A stretch of DNA of 20,608 nt, from NCBI GenBank assembly GCA_009801015.1, contig VHZZ01002944.1:30900-51507 (forward strand), given 5' to 3'. Origin of the DNA: Silene noctiflora (taxonomy: Eukaryota; Streptophyta; Magnoliopsida; Caryophyllales; Caryophyllaceae). The position numbers and the translations under genes were made by a program. Below, one piece after another: positions 9,722 through 20,513 of this stretch (position 1 is the stretch's first letter; every line of letters begins with the position of its first letter). The notes under the pieces were generated by a model that worked only from the letters and a program-made list of their open reading frames with translations, was not told the origin of the DNA and did not search any database.

Positions 9722-12435
9722 CTAAACCTTTGCAATATGAGCATCAGCCAGAGAAGAAACGAGGTCCTCCCGAGACTGTGATCGCCGACTTTGGAGACGC
9801 ATCTGACTTCTATGTGGGCTCCACATGGAACCCATGCCATTGCTGTCAAATATCATTTGTCCTAAATTACCGGATGAGATACTATGTGAAACACCACTTG
9901 CTGTTGTATATGGAGAAGAATCAGATAGCTGAATGTTGTTGCCGCCAAACCAAGAACGTGCACCAAAGGGGCTCTCTTGACCACCAACAGTTGTTGGACT
10001 CAGTGGCGTCTTTACCCTAGCATCTCCTAGAAAAGAAATATATTAATTGAGTCAAATCTTAAGACGAAGAAACTCGCCTGTCATAAGAAAATGAATAGAA
10101 GCCACTGTAAACAATGAAAATAAGATGGCTCAGTCTATCCTTTTACCCTTTTGCTTGAATGGAAGGATCACTAACGAACCCTTGTTTAGTTAGAAACTGG
10201 AGGGAAAATGGAGGCGAGGATTCAAACATAAAACTAATTGGGAAGGTCAAACATCATTACGCCATTCTATCTCATACAGTTTATTGTCCACAAATAGTAA
10301 CTATGAAGAATATCACTTTAGACTATAGTGACACAGCTTCTAATGTAGACAATTTGCTAAAGTTTTTCTTCAATACTTTGTAGCAGATCTGTAATACCCC
10401 ATGCATTTCTTGCGAGATGTAAAATTTCAAACATCTAAAACTTCCGTATCTTACCTGAACTTATGGGGCTCCAACCCTGGAACCGGAAAGGGGAAGCAAG
10501 AGAGGGTGCACTATTATGCCTGAAAATGGGAAGGTTTGATCGGCGAAAATATCTTGGGCGGCAATTTCCAACAAACGACAAGGCACAAACCAATAGGAAT
10601 GATGATATCAGTAAGAGAGCGAAAAGAATCATAGGATCTATCTTCATCTGAAATAGTTCAAAAGTATGAATATCTGTTCTAGATGCAAAAGCCTTGCCAG
10701 CTTCCACAAGAGCAACCCCTTGTGCCCAAGTGGTGCCACCCGAGCCAACTGCGATCTGACCATCCGTTATGTGCAACCCCTCCCTTAGCAATGAAACAAT
10801 GTAAGGTGCCCTAAAGCAGTACTGCTCAATGAAGGGTTGTGAAGGAACACTCTTGAAGGCAACTTCCCACGTTTTTTCGCAAAACAGACGCCCGTTTTCC
10901 AAAATGTCATCAAGAGTTGCCTCTGCTGTTAAGTTGAAAAAACGATAGACAACAAAGAAACCTGACATTGCATAGAATTGCCCACGAGGTTGAGGGTGTT
11001 CTTCAGCAAGAGCACAAGGCTGAATGTCACAATCGAGTCCAGGGCTTAGATCGGACCATTCTGATAAATTGACAGCAACCTTGGCAAGTGCACTGCACTC
11101 GGACCAATTTGGTGACCCAATAAGCCAAACTGGAACTCCAGCTTTGCCTCTTTTGCCTGTGTCTTTCTCACCATAACGAGGACTCCCTGCCTCTTGAATT
11201 ATAGAAGCACACTGTGAGCAGAGGTATTGACTTTTATAGCCAGTATGTAAACACGGATGTCTAATTTCTACATTACCACGAGCAAAATTTTCCTTACTAA
11301 CTTTTGGCAACCCTTTCAAAAGATGAACAACAGATTTGTCAAAGGCATCATTTAACCCATAACCTGACAGAGAATACGCACTTAGATGATGTTTCACAGG
11401 TCCAATGCTCAGATTTAAGTTGGTTTTATTGTGGACAGGTTCCTTGCTCTCAAACGTTACTTGCAGGGATGAACCACCCAAATCAAGGGCCCCAAAAGTT
11501 GGCTTTTTTGGCATGGCTCCCAAAATTCCGGTTTCATAATTTAGAGCTATCCATCCATAATAGGCTTCCTCCATGCCAGTTATAATCTTGACCCATTCCC
11601 TTTGGCAAACAAAAGGGGAACTTTTCAGCACGGCCCAAGAATGATTAAGAAGCCAGTCAGAGTCTGAAGTTGGCAACCTACGAACACCAGCAGTAGCATA
11701 AAGAAAAAGAGAGGTGGTCTGATGTGAACCCTTTGGGATCTGTTTCGCGGCCCACCGAAGAAGTGGCTTTAATGCAGTCTTCAGCCCAGTAGAGTTGCGC
11801 ACCAATTTATCAAGCCCAGGCTCTGTCTCCATACGATTATAAGCCCGTCCAGTTTGGCCCTTTGGCTTTGTGTACGTCCCTGAAAATGATGTCAAAGCAA
11901 TGGGTAGATTGCTATTTTTTTTGTGAGCGACCGAGGCCTGATATATGTACACCCGAGTGCCAGTACTCCCACAATCAAGCACGACATAATACTTAGAAGC
12001 TCCACCAGACCATAATGAATACAAAAACTGACCTAGAACAAAAATGAGAAAACCAAAGAAGAACAGGCAAAGAAGAATCGTCAATATTCTCATCCACTTT
12101 CTTGGCAAGACTGGACTTATCCGAGGAACTTTATCCTTTGAAAAACTAGAACTGGACAAATCATTATGAAAGGAATGAGGAGGCTTTGCATGAGCGTTGT
12201 CACTGCCAACTAGTCGTTCACCATTCTCCAGGTGTAATTGGCGATATTGCGAAAAATCTTGTAATGATGCAGACAACCGCATGTTGTTCACCTGACTGTG
12301 GCCACTGAAACTAAATTCATCTGAGTTTTTAGGAGGAGAGAGTCCAGCTTGCATGTATGGAATTGAAGAAGAATGCCGTGTTGACGGGCGGTTTGTTGCG
12401 TAAGATATGATCTCTGAAATTCTGTTGAATACCAT
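9722..12435 (-). CDS. APY7: Apyrase of the GDA1/CD39 family, APY7-like, two coding exons
   Basis: The predicted protein is a membrane-anchored nucleoside tri/diphosphatase, probably of Golgi or endomembranes. Exon 1 is 12435-10455 and exon 2 is 10026-9722, joined over a 428-base GT-AG intron. The product is 761 residues, close to my recollection of about 740 for Arabidopsis APY7. A serine-rich cytosolic region (1-115) precedes a transmembrane helix (about 117-142). The five apyrase conserved regions follow: DCGSTGTR (154-161), ATAGVR (247-252), TGMEEAYYGW (286-295), LDLGGSS (317-323) and VGSGGTTW (563-570). A second helix is at about 602-623. The C-terminal tail, mostly on exon 2, has VKTPLSP, SPHRSQMRLQSRRSQSRED and SLADAHI. 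This extended tail, and the start MVFNRI, point to the APY7-type branch rather than short apyrases. The frame is open nine bases further upstream, but only from a TTG; the ATG at 12435 is the natural start. No damage is seen. Family assignment is firm, and the exact orthology is from memory. Confidence 0.92.
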
Positions 12436-13201
12436 TTTACTCAATAAATCGGAGCACGAAATATTACGCGCCTGTGGCTGAGAATTTTGTCCATAATTTC
12501 AAAGAACATGCCACTTCTCTAAATCAACCACATCCGTTCAAAACGCGTTTCCTGAGGACATTACAAAAATGTTACCAAAATTAAATTAAAGATTTGTGCT
12601 TCAAGCCATTCAATTGGGGGGGGGTAACTCCCTACATGAAATGAGAAGGTCCATTCATTATGCAACAACTCTATTTTGTTACAAATCTTCTAAATCACTA
12701 AGCATGATAGCAATTCAAGTAAGCTCCAACCAAACAAGCTACACTAAAGTCAAATACATTTAAGAGTTGTGAACACAATGATCAGCCAGTATTGATGTGC
12801 CAGTGGGGAAGTCCAGATCCTAGCAGAATGAACTTGCAAACCAGTCTTGACAGTCATCCAAATCTCCAAAAACCAAGAAACTTTGAGCCCTCAAACACAA
12901 CTGAATAACCATTAACCAATGTGGCCAAAGTTCCCTTCACAACGTCTTGCATAACTTTTACGTTCCCCCTTACACAAGAACAATAGTAACTCTTGCATAC
13001 CTCCATTCCACCAAAAAACAAAAGAAATTGCAAACCCACAAACATGACTGAAAAACCAATGTGTAGCATTACTCTTGTATAACTCCATTCTACCAAAAAA
13101 ACAAGAGTCAGCTTTCTACATGTTCCTCTCTCAATAATTTGTCTACCATACTAAATTACTAATGCAGCTACCAAAATCAACAGACAAACTAATAACAAGT
13201 A

Positions 13202-13301
13202 CTCCCTCCAGTACAACTTATTCTTTCCATTCTCTTTTTTTTTTTTTTTTTTGTGAGGCGAATTTTGAACAAACGTAAAGAATCAGTTGAATAAGAGGGA
13301 G
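13202..13301. mobile_element. Short Stowaway-like MITE upstream of the apyrase gene
   Basis: The element begins CTCCCTCCAG and ends AATAAGAGGGAG, with TA on both sides (13200-13201 and 13302-13303). After small gaps the arms also match at TTATTCTTT on the left and AAAGAATC on the right. A long T-run fills part of the 100-base interior. The TIR is less perfect than that of the element at 3265-3499, so it is older or from another subfamily. Confidence 0.65.
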
Positions 13302-13784
13302 TAATACGCATACTGATAGACAATCAAAGAAACCCATCAAAATTAAAAAATTAAACAATATATAGAAGAAAAGCAGAATATGATCTAACAAAAACCTAAT
13401 TAAAGAAATGTCAAAACCCTGAGAAACCAAACAAATCAACCTCTAGGTTAGTAACTGAAGAATATAAAGAGCAAAACATCAATTTAGACGAAAAAGAAAC
13501 ATACCCACAACAAAAAGCACACAACTTTACAAAATTAAGCCATAAAATCCAAGTGGGTACCAAATAAAACACAAAAATAATCTCAAATCTACAAGCTTTT
13601 GCAAATGTAAAACACAAACCCACCTCTAAATAAAACTCTGATAAGCAGATCAAAGACTATTTAATCACTATGGTTTCATCTTCCTTTTGTATAATATATA
13701 ATAATAAAATAATAAAATAATAATTGGGTAAAATGAGAAAGAGGAGGAGTAAGTTGTGATGAAGAAGTGATGAAAATGGAGTGT

Positions 13785-13816
13785 AAGTTGTTGTTGCTGC
13801 TGTTGTTGTTGTTGTT
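13785..13816. repeat. (GTT/GCT)n microsatellite
   Basis: Trinucleotide units GTT interrupted by GCT, which read as CAA/CAG on the minus strand. The run probably lies in the 5' untranslated region of the apyrase transcript. The minus-strand frame at 13865-13668 that turns it into poly-glutamine has no other protein-like content. Confidence 0.8.
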
Positions 13817-13917
13817 CTCTCTTGTTTACTGCGTGATCTGATCTCCGAGTTTCAGGAAGATCCAACGGATGAATAACTCACTATTCAATTTGTGTTGAGA
13901 TTTCTCGAATTTTATTC

Positions 13918-13941
13918 AATAATAATAATAATAATAATAAA
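13918..13941. repeat. (AAT)n microsatellite
   Basis: About eight AAT units. It lies just beyond the probable transcription start of the minus-strand apyrase gene. Confidence 0.85.
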
Positions 13942-14714
13942 AGTTAATAATTTTGAGTGCGAAAATGAGGATTGAGGAGGAGAATGGCAAGGGGTGCGGT
14001 TGCTAGATGCGTCATGTGTGAACGACTCTTGTTCAACTTGAATTTTCTATTACAAGGAGGAGTTGAAATTTCTTCCGCCAAGGAATACAAGGAAATTTTC
14101 TTTTTAGGATAAATTATACCTCATCCTTAAATATTTGCATTTTTTTATAAATTATCACCTAGATAGCATTAAAATGGACACGAACGTGAACATAATATGA
14201 ACACGTAATACTGCATCTCATAAAATTAGGACACGAAACAATTATTTAAATTTAATAAAATATACTCCCTACTATTCTAAATAACATTCTATCCTACCTT
14301 TTTCATCAATTTATTTGGTAAATTTTTTTCTTGTGAAATGACCAAATTGCCTTTATAACTTTTCTATTATTACCACTCAACCCAAACTTCACTCATCCTA
14401 TTAAAACTCTAACTCAGCCCACTAATCTAACCCAGCCCAATCCACTTAACCCTAATGACTCCCGCCTTATATTTCTCTCACCTCCCAGAAAACCCTAGCT
14501 TTCTCTCTCTTCCATCATTTATCTCTTCTCGTTATCTCTCTTCCGTCATTCTTCTCCTCACCCCCCTCTTCTAATCTTCATCCATCACTACTCGTTCTCA
14601 CTTATCATCATCCTTCTGACCATTTATTCAATTTACTTCATAATCTGCCTCATATTTTTCGTTTAAATTTAAAATAAATGGAAAAAAATCGAAGCTTTTG
14701 GTTCATTTTCTTCT

Positions 14715-15197
14715 GATATTGATCTGAGTGAGATGGAGAAGAGATATGAAGATGTTGATCTGGGTGAGATGGAGATAAAAGATGACGGTGTTGATGTTGG
14801 ATCCTTAGATGTTGTTGCATATTCAGTCGTGGATAAGGAGAGTGAGAGGAGAAAGATGGCGATCTTGTTGAAAGAAAATGGTCAGAGGAAGGCTAAGAGG
14901 TGAATAGCCAGTCGTCAAACTCCAGAGAATATAAGGTTGTTTATGGAGGATCTTTGTAAATACTGACCTTATTTTGGGGTTTTATTGGAGTATAAGGTTG
15001 AGGAGAGTGCGAGGGAGAAGAGAGATGATGTTGTTGGCTTATGTAATATTGCATGTCAATCTGATGTTGTTTCTAATTCAGTTGATGAATTAGATATGGT
15101 TGCCATATGAGAAAGCCCACTGATTAAAAGATGGTTTTGGGAGGGACTTTATAAGTATTAGCCTGGTTTTGAAGTTGTACAGGAAGATGAACCTTAA
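14715..15197 (+). pseudogene. Unidentified coding relic with internal repeats inside the mariner-like element
   Basis: One frame runs from about 14715 through the ATG at 14733 to TAA at 15195-15197. It is broken only by TGA at 14901, 14964 and 15108 and by one TAG near 15159. The translated character is acidic and protein-like, with DLGEMEIKDDG, SERRKMAILLKENGQRKAKR and QTPENIRLFMEDLCKY. Two tandem units of 36 bases at 14715-14786 encode similar 12-residue units. A second internal similarity appears where MEDLCKY and WEGLYKY are each followed by a stop and a proline. Upstream, 14480-14600 is CT-rich with CCCTAGC, like a plant gene leader. I do not recognise the family. It may be a host gene fragment captured by the element. 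Confidence 0.4.
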
Positions 15198-15748
15198 GGG
15201 AAGTTGATTTCTTTTCCTATTACGTTAATTAATTTCAATGTTTTTACTTTGTCGTCTTTTTGATGGACTAGTGGTGATTTCATATCGTATTTTGATTTTT
15301 GTATCATCTATTTGAAGTAACCCAGTGATATCTTTTGTTGAAGGCATTTGATAGCCTTGAAAAGTTGTTGTCGATGAACTATGCCACCACCATTTGTAGT
15401 GAAGAGGCTGTGTATGGATAACAATTTTGAGAGTAATGTTTACTAAAGCTGATTTGACTGAATTGCTCAAGTTTAATGTTAATATCTATAATGCCAAAGA
15501 CTGAATAGTACAAAAAGTAGTGCAAAGTTCAAATTGAAATGTTAATACATAGTCTACAAAATGATCCTCTTGGATCTTATGGATTGTTTGCTCTTGTTGC
15601 TCCTTAATTTATCTGCGAAAATGTAGACAATCATAAGCTATCAAGTCTATGATATGCCGAAAGTATCCATAATAGGTCATAATGTTTCATTTAATTCCTT
15701 GCAACTTCATTCCCAGCACATAAGTCTACAAAATACTCAGTAGTGTTA

Positions 15749-17204
15749 CTAATTCAACGGGGCAATGTCCCCTGTTGGGCCATTAATGTCATTACCCTGT
15801 TCAGTAATAGTACCAACAGGCTCAATGTCCCCTGTTGGTTCATTATTGCATCCACTGCTACTTGCTACATTCTCTGTTAATCTGCTAAGTGAATTTACTA
15901 ATTCACTTATAGTGCTTACATCACCAATATTTTGTACATATGTTATGCATTCTTTCACTAAATCAATATTAGCATTGAGATAGTCAGGCAGTAAACCAGC
16001 TGCTGCTAGTTTTGACTTGTGCATATGTGGCACATGATAATCTATGCCACCTTTCTTTTTTATTATTTCAAGCATACATGCTTGCAATGTTATCCAAACA
16101 TAGTTGAGTTTAAGAACAACTTGTTTTTCATATGCAGTGACTGTGTTGTGTATAAGTTCATCCAACTTCAAAGCTTTTTTCTTTTGTTGGGGAGATTGGA
16201 TAGACCTAAAAACCCCAAATCCAAGACATTTAAGTCTGGCGAATTGGGTGGTTAATAAGCCAATTCAATCTGACATCCATCTGTTGTTGCTGCTTTTTTG
16301 AAATCTGGATCATCATTGTTAATATGCGGACGAGCATTATCTTATTGAATGATTATGTGTTTACTCTCGTTTGAAGGCCATTTAGCCTTTATTGCTAGCA
16401 ACACACAATTTATAACCATGTCTTTAGTTACTTGCTTGTTTATTGACTCTATGCATTTGATTTCTATTGTTCTTGCCACTCTATTTTTGGAGTTTCTTTT
16501 TGCTGTTACTTGACTAACAAATGGCCAAATACCCATCTTTCCTAAAAAATTACACCATATTTGACCCATACTTTGGTCTTGCTACAACGCACGTAAACAT
16601 GACGTTTTCTATGAACTTCTTAGACTGAACAAATATATGAGGTTCAGTTTTATTTTTAGCCAAGTAAAACCTTGTACTTACTTTGGGTTTAGAAAATCAT
16701 TTCTCATCCATGTGAATGATATTGCTTTGATCTTTGAAAATCACTTGTTTCGTTAATTCATGATATTGTAAATGAGCTAGACTGAAAATTAATCTAGCAA
16801 GTTTGTTGTTATCTGTCAAACCTGGTTTTATTGCATTTGAGTGTGGTCTAATCTGGTTTGATGCTACCCATCTGCATATATATTGTTGACTAACTTACCC
16901 CTAAATTTTCAGCGAGTGCGTGTTGTGTGGTCGTACTAAGTAGATCAATTAACATTAGCTTTTCATTATCTAACACCACCCTTCCATTTTTTCTGCTACC
17001 TTTCTTTTTGTTGTTGACATTCACTGGTATGCATCCTTTCCTCTGTTCCTTTGCTACATTCCACAGATAAGTTATTGTCTTCCTGCCAACTGAGTATCTT
17101 GTTGCTTATGTTAACATTATACCATAGTTTGGTTTTCCATTATTGCTGTTTTCTAAAATTGTTTCAACAATTTTAAATCTTTCTATGTTGGTGAGATTCT
17201 TCAT
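15749..17204 (-). pseudogene. Mariner-like transposase relict (DD39D type)
   Basis: On the minus strand, broken frames from the ATG at 17204 follow plant mariner transposase in order. NLTNIERFKIVETILENS starts the DNA-binding part, followed by SVGRKTI, NNKKKGSRKNGRV and STIYMQM. RPHSNAIKPGLTDNNK leads into the catalytic core. The first catalytic Asp is in HMDEK (codon 16708-16706), the second in DNARPH (codon 16341-16339) and the third in NVLDLGF. Exactly 39 residues separate the last two, the DD39D spacing of plant elements. Damage includes TGA right after HMDEK (16699-16697), TAA before DNARPH, TAA before PPNSPD, and a one-base loss near 16205 after LDLGF. The C-terminal part (16171-15749) is open and carries PHMHKSKLAAAGLLPD plus a tail with two GDI-containing repeats. 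It cannot make an active enzyme. Confidence 0.85.
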
Positions 17205-17971
17205 TGAATGATTCTGTTTCTTTTTTGTCTACTTTTTGTGTGAAAGGTGTTTTTTGGAACCTTCCTTATCAATGAACCCTATTAATTACCCCTTCTATTA
17301 CAACACAAAGAACTTTGCACACTTTTGAACATTTGGTTTAGGCGCAATAATGAAACCTGTTTGTATTTTGGCTCCGAATTTGAATTTTGGTGCCAATTTT
17401 CAAGCTTTGGTGAGAAGGATATTTTACATTTCACTGATTATTTGGGTTATTTTAGCTTAAGGGACAACTCAAATGGGCCAATCAAGAAAAGATGATGGAA
17501 ATGAATGCTTAATCTGAAGTCCATCTTTCTGTATTGTTCTTCATTTCGATTTACAATTTATGTAATTTTATCTGAAGTCCATCTTTATGTTTATTTTAAT
17601 TTTCAATTTAGAGTTTATGTAATTTTATTTGAAGTTTATGTAATTTTATTAGAATTTAGAATGTGTAATAATTTTACCGTTTCGTAATTTTAATTTAACG
17701 CCAAACAAGCAATGTATCGAAAACTTTTATGGGGACAAAAAGACAATAGCTATGTGTTTATGAAAATGGAGGCAAACGAAATGGTGTGTAATAAAGGAGG
17801 AAGTAATTAACCTCTTAATTTTCCAATTAATAATCTAAATCATAACACCTTATCTCCAATCACCTCACCCCACAACAATATTTACACTTATTTAAATGAA
17901 ACCCTTAAATCTATTGCCCTTAAATCTTTCGCCACCCATGAATAGGGAAGATTATCAAGACTAGGAGAGAG

Positions 17972-18600
17972 TATTTTATAGTTATAAAAAACGTACGATT
18001 TTATTTTTGTAAATGTATTTGATATTATTTAAATAATTGAAGGTAAAATTTGACTTTGACCATAACTCATTCTCATTTCTCGCCCAAATCCATCTTCTAA
18101 TCAATCTCTTTCAGTCTTTCGACATCTCATTCCTCGTTATAGGTATCCGACACGTTTAGGCGTATGTCCAACGCGAGACGACTTATAAAGAGGAGTGTTC
18201 GTGCTACCTAGATTACCACCACGTATTTGCGTTTTTACAAATAACCCCCAACATTCGATGTATATTCCCCAATTACCACCGTATTTTTGCCCCGACCTTT
18301 GTTTATCTTATTTTTTTTGTCCTGTTAAGTGACAACCTAACTAAAATACCCATATTACCCTCTTTCACTTATTACAACACACTCATTCCCCCTAATACAT
18401 TTCATTTCCCCAATTCAATACCCCAAATCCCCAAATTCATATGATAACTTTTTATCTAAGAATAAACACTTCAATCAAATAAACCACTTTTGGATGGCCA
18501 TAATAATCATACTAATGACCCACGAGGCCACGAGTTAGAATTACCTTATGGTTCATATTTACATGGATTTTAGTTGGTTTACTTGCTGCTTTATATGTTG
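17972..18600. other. AT-rich spacer without a recognisable gene
   Basis: This is the gap between the mariner-like element and the copia-type LTR. A short phrase, ATTACCACC followed by GTATTT, recurs near 18211-18231 and 18275-18295. There is no coding signal. The part from about 18100 on is C- and T-rich on the plus strand and may be old repeat sequence. Confidence 0.45.
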
Positions 18601-18914
18601 TGTTGAGGTGTTGAGCATATTAGGTTTGTTAGGAAGTGGAGGAAGCCAAACATCATGGAAACAGATAGAGGTTATGTTTAGTATTACGAGAAGCACCATT
18701 CGCATATATCGGCTACTTCAAAAAGGCAATTGTATCTCCCTTGCCTTATTAGACGATATTATAGCTGTTGTAAATATTTTGTTACCGTAAATATGCGGTA
18801 TATTGTAGTTTATATATAGCTTGTGCAACATTGTAAAAGGACACGATTTTCTGAATACAAGATATAAACGATTCCCTTTTCATATATTACGACTCTAATA
18901 TATTGCGATTGTCA
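18601..18914 (+). repeat. Probable 5' LTR of a copia-type retrotransposon
   Basis: The right boundary (CA at 18913-18914) is set by the primer binding site that starts two or three bases later. The left boundary is a best guess at TGTTGAGGTG (18601). A TATA-like TATATATAGC at 18811-18820 is well placed for an LTR promoter. No second copy of the LTR lies in the window, so the ends cannot be verified. An open frame of 80 codons inside (18548-18790) is not gene-like. Confidence 0.5.
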
Positions 18915-18916
18915 TA

Positions 18917-18928
18917 TGGTATCAAGCT
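18917..18928 (+). other. Retrotransposon primer binding site (initiator tRNA-Met type)
   Basis: TGGTATCAAGCT resembles the usual copia priming site TGGTATCAGAGC, with the end altered. It lies between the probable LTR and the gag relict, as expected. Confidence 0.65.
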
Positions 18929-19008
18929 AGTTTTTTTTTGTTTCACATAATCGTTTGCCTCTTTCACCCATTTTTTTTCTCTCTTTCTCCACGAAACCAA
19001 ATCGAAAC

Positions 19009-19783
19009 ATGAAGAATCCCAACTCCGACCAAATTATCGACTCCACGAAAACTCGATCTTATTCACTAGTTCACGTTGAAAATTAAGGCAGTAACATTAC
19101 TCAAACCGATTTCAACGGCCATAATTACGATGAATGGTCTCGTGCTTTCAATCTTACTCTTCTCGCCAAGGGAAATCTTGGTTACATTGATGGCACGGTC
19201 CCTAAACCTGCTGCTACGGCCAATAATTTCGAGACTTGGCGGTCCACCAACGGCTTGGATCTTTAATTCCATCGAACCCGGTCTTCGAAATACAATATCA
19301 TACAACCTCGAAGCCAAACAGGTATGGATCGACATCAAGAATCATTTTTGTCAAAGTAATGAATCTTGTGTTTATCACTTGTAGGCCGAACTCATCGCAT
19401 GCCGACAAGGCCCCACTGAGTCTCTTATGGCTTATTATGATCGGATATCGAAGCTTTGGGACGAGATTCTGGAATTTGACGCGCTTCCTTCCTGCTCATG
19501 TAATCCTTGCGCCTGCGATTGGGTGAACATAATGAATACTCAACGCGAAAAGAAATGAATACGTGATTTTCTCATGGGTCTTGATGACCGTTTTGATAAT
19601 GCTCGATCTCAAATACTCGGGACAAACCCTCTCCCTGGTCTTAATTTGGTCTATAATCGCCTTCTTCAAGAAGAAGGATTACGGTCTTTTAACAATACTA
19701 AAACCGAGTCTCGACCCGATGCTTTAGCATTTGGTGCACGTGCTTCTCACGGCTCTCGGGATGGAGGGCGGGGGAGGGAGGGC
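19009..19783 (+). pseudogene. Broken copia-type gag fragment
   Basis: The sequence encodes, in shifting frames, the N-terminal capsid-type part of a plant Ty1/copia polyprotein. In order it shows TQTDFNGHNYDEWSRAF, YIDGTVPKP, WIFNSIEPGLRNTISY, WIDIKNHF, ACRQGPTESLMAYYDRISKLW, a Cys-rich stretch (CSCNPCAC), and FLMGLDDRFDNARSQIL leading to NLVYNRLLQEE. The reading frame shifts near 19250 and again later. Stops interrupt it at 19103-19105 in the alternate frame, at TAG 19382-19384 and at TGA 19556-19558. The gene breaks off at 19783, where a different LTR-like sequence starts. Protease, integrase and reverse transcriptase are absent from the window. No intact product is possible. Confidence 0.85.
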
Positions 19784-20512
19784 TGTAACACCCTCATTTA
19801 CCAAGGAGTCTTAACCAGACCTTCCCTAGCAAATACGAGCGCAACCATCTCGGTTGCCCGAGAAATTGTATATCATAATGTCAATAAAAGAACTATTACA
19901 TTTACTTACATTTTTAACTCAGCATAAAAGAAATACAACTGATGATCTACAAAACTACGATGAGACTACACATCCCAAGACTCGGTGAAAGACGCGTCCT
20001 TCCAGAGCACCAAGACAAGCTCAGAATCAACATCTGCTAAGACTAACTGCTCACCATAAAGGATCACCGTAGAAACACAACAAAAAAATATAGACAACAC
20101 CACACAAGGTTAGTAACTGAAGAACATCAGACTGAACATAACATACACAAGCACAAACTCCACCTCCAATACATCACCATCCACCTGACTAACACTGAGG
20201 TGCAGTCCTGCTAGATTACCAATCGCAACTGGTAATCCACACCGCCAGTGGGGACCGCAGCCTTACCACCTAAGCCCCGCTCAAAACCATAGAGCGAATA
20301 ACTCAGTGATCATTAATGTGCACATCCCCTTGTGACGGGAACCACAAGGAGCGAACAAGGGCGTGAAGCCATTCCCGTAAATGACTTCACTCAACCGGGG
20401 ACGCACCCCACACATACACAATACAAAATACTACACCATCAATACCACCACGCATTACACATAACATCATTCAACAGTACTGAGTAGGATAGCCTACCTT
20501 TAGCGATCCGCA
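19784..20512. repeat. LTR-like sequence of TGTAACACCC type interrupting the gag
   Basis: It begins TGTAACACCCTCATTTACC directly after gag sequence and may end at CA (20511-20512). This start resembles LTRs of plant Ty3/gypsy (chromovirus-like) elements as I remember them. It contains two clean hairpins: GATTACCA with TGGTAATC (20214-20237) and CCTTGTG with CACAAGG (20328-20349). The flanking five bases (AGGGC and ATGTA) differ, so a simple solo LTR is not proven, and the sequence may instead run on beyond the window. Strand is not determined. Confidence 0.5.
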
Positions 20513-20513
20513 A

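Larger units (their letters stand above)
12436..13870 (-). promoter_or_regulatory. Probable 5' leader of the apyrase gene, with untranslated exon(s) and intron(s)
   Basis: No coding sequence was found here. On the minus strand the segment near 13860-13740 has the CAACAA- and CT-rich look of a plant 5' untranslated region. A plausible donor (AG then GTGGGT) lies at about 13623-13618. A plausible acceptor (CAGCCACAG then GCGCG) lies just upstream of the start ATG, near 12470. An intron between them would explain the roughly 1.4-kb gap, but the splice sites are only consistent, not proven. A MITE sits inside at 13202-13301, and a run of ten G occurs near 12616-12625. Confidence 0.35.
14265..17971 (-). 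mobile_element. Decayed plant mariner-like element (Tc1/mariner superfamily)
   Basis: The left end CTCCCTACTATTC (14265) follows TA. The best right end is CTAGGAGAGAG, ending at 17971 and followed by TA. The ends match as inverted repeats at about 18 of the first 25 positions. A poorer alternative end is 17803 (GGAGGAAG then TA, about 16 of 26). The element would be about 3.7 kb, a usual size for plant mariner-like elements, with a minus-strand transposase relict in its right half. The left 1.5 kb does not match transposase and holds the separate coding relic at 14715-15197. Frame damage shows the element is not autonomous. Confidence 0.7.

Noticed and set aside
9730..10020. Plus-strand open frame of 96 codons
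   Set aside because: It lies antisense to apyrase exon 2, whose minus-strand translation is clearly conserved.
1944..12435. Functional gene pair or cluster of the MINPP and apyrase genes
   Set aside because: They are convergent, 2 kb apart and belong to unrelated families; both being phosphohydrolases is not evidence of a joint role.
12433..12444. Translation start three codons upstream of the apyrase ATG
   Set aside because: That codon is TTG; the ATG at 12435 begins MVFNRI, which fits the family.
14733..15197. Possible UGA recoding (three in-frame TGA codons in the relic)
   Set aside because: One further stop is TAG, the surroundings are a dead transposon, and no selenoprotein-type features are expected in a land plant. 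Decay is simpler.
15765..15983. Plus-strand open frame with repeated SPVG-like residues
   Set aside because: It is the complement of the repeated tail of the mariner-like transposase on the minus strand.
18548..18790. 80-codon open frame
   Set aside because: It overlaps the probable LTR, has no conserved look and no leader or splice context.
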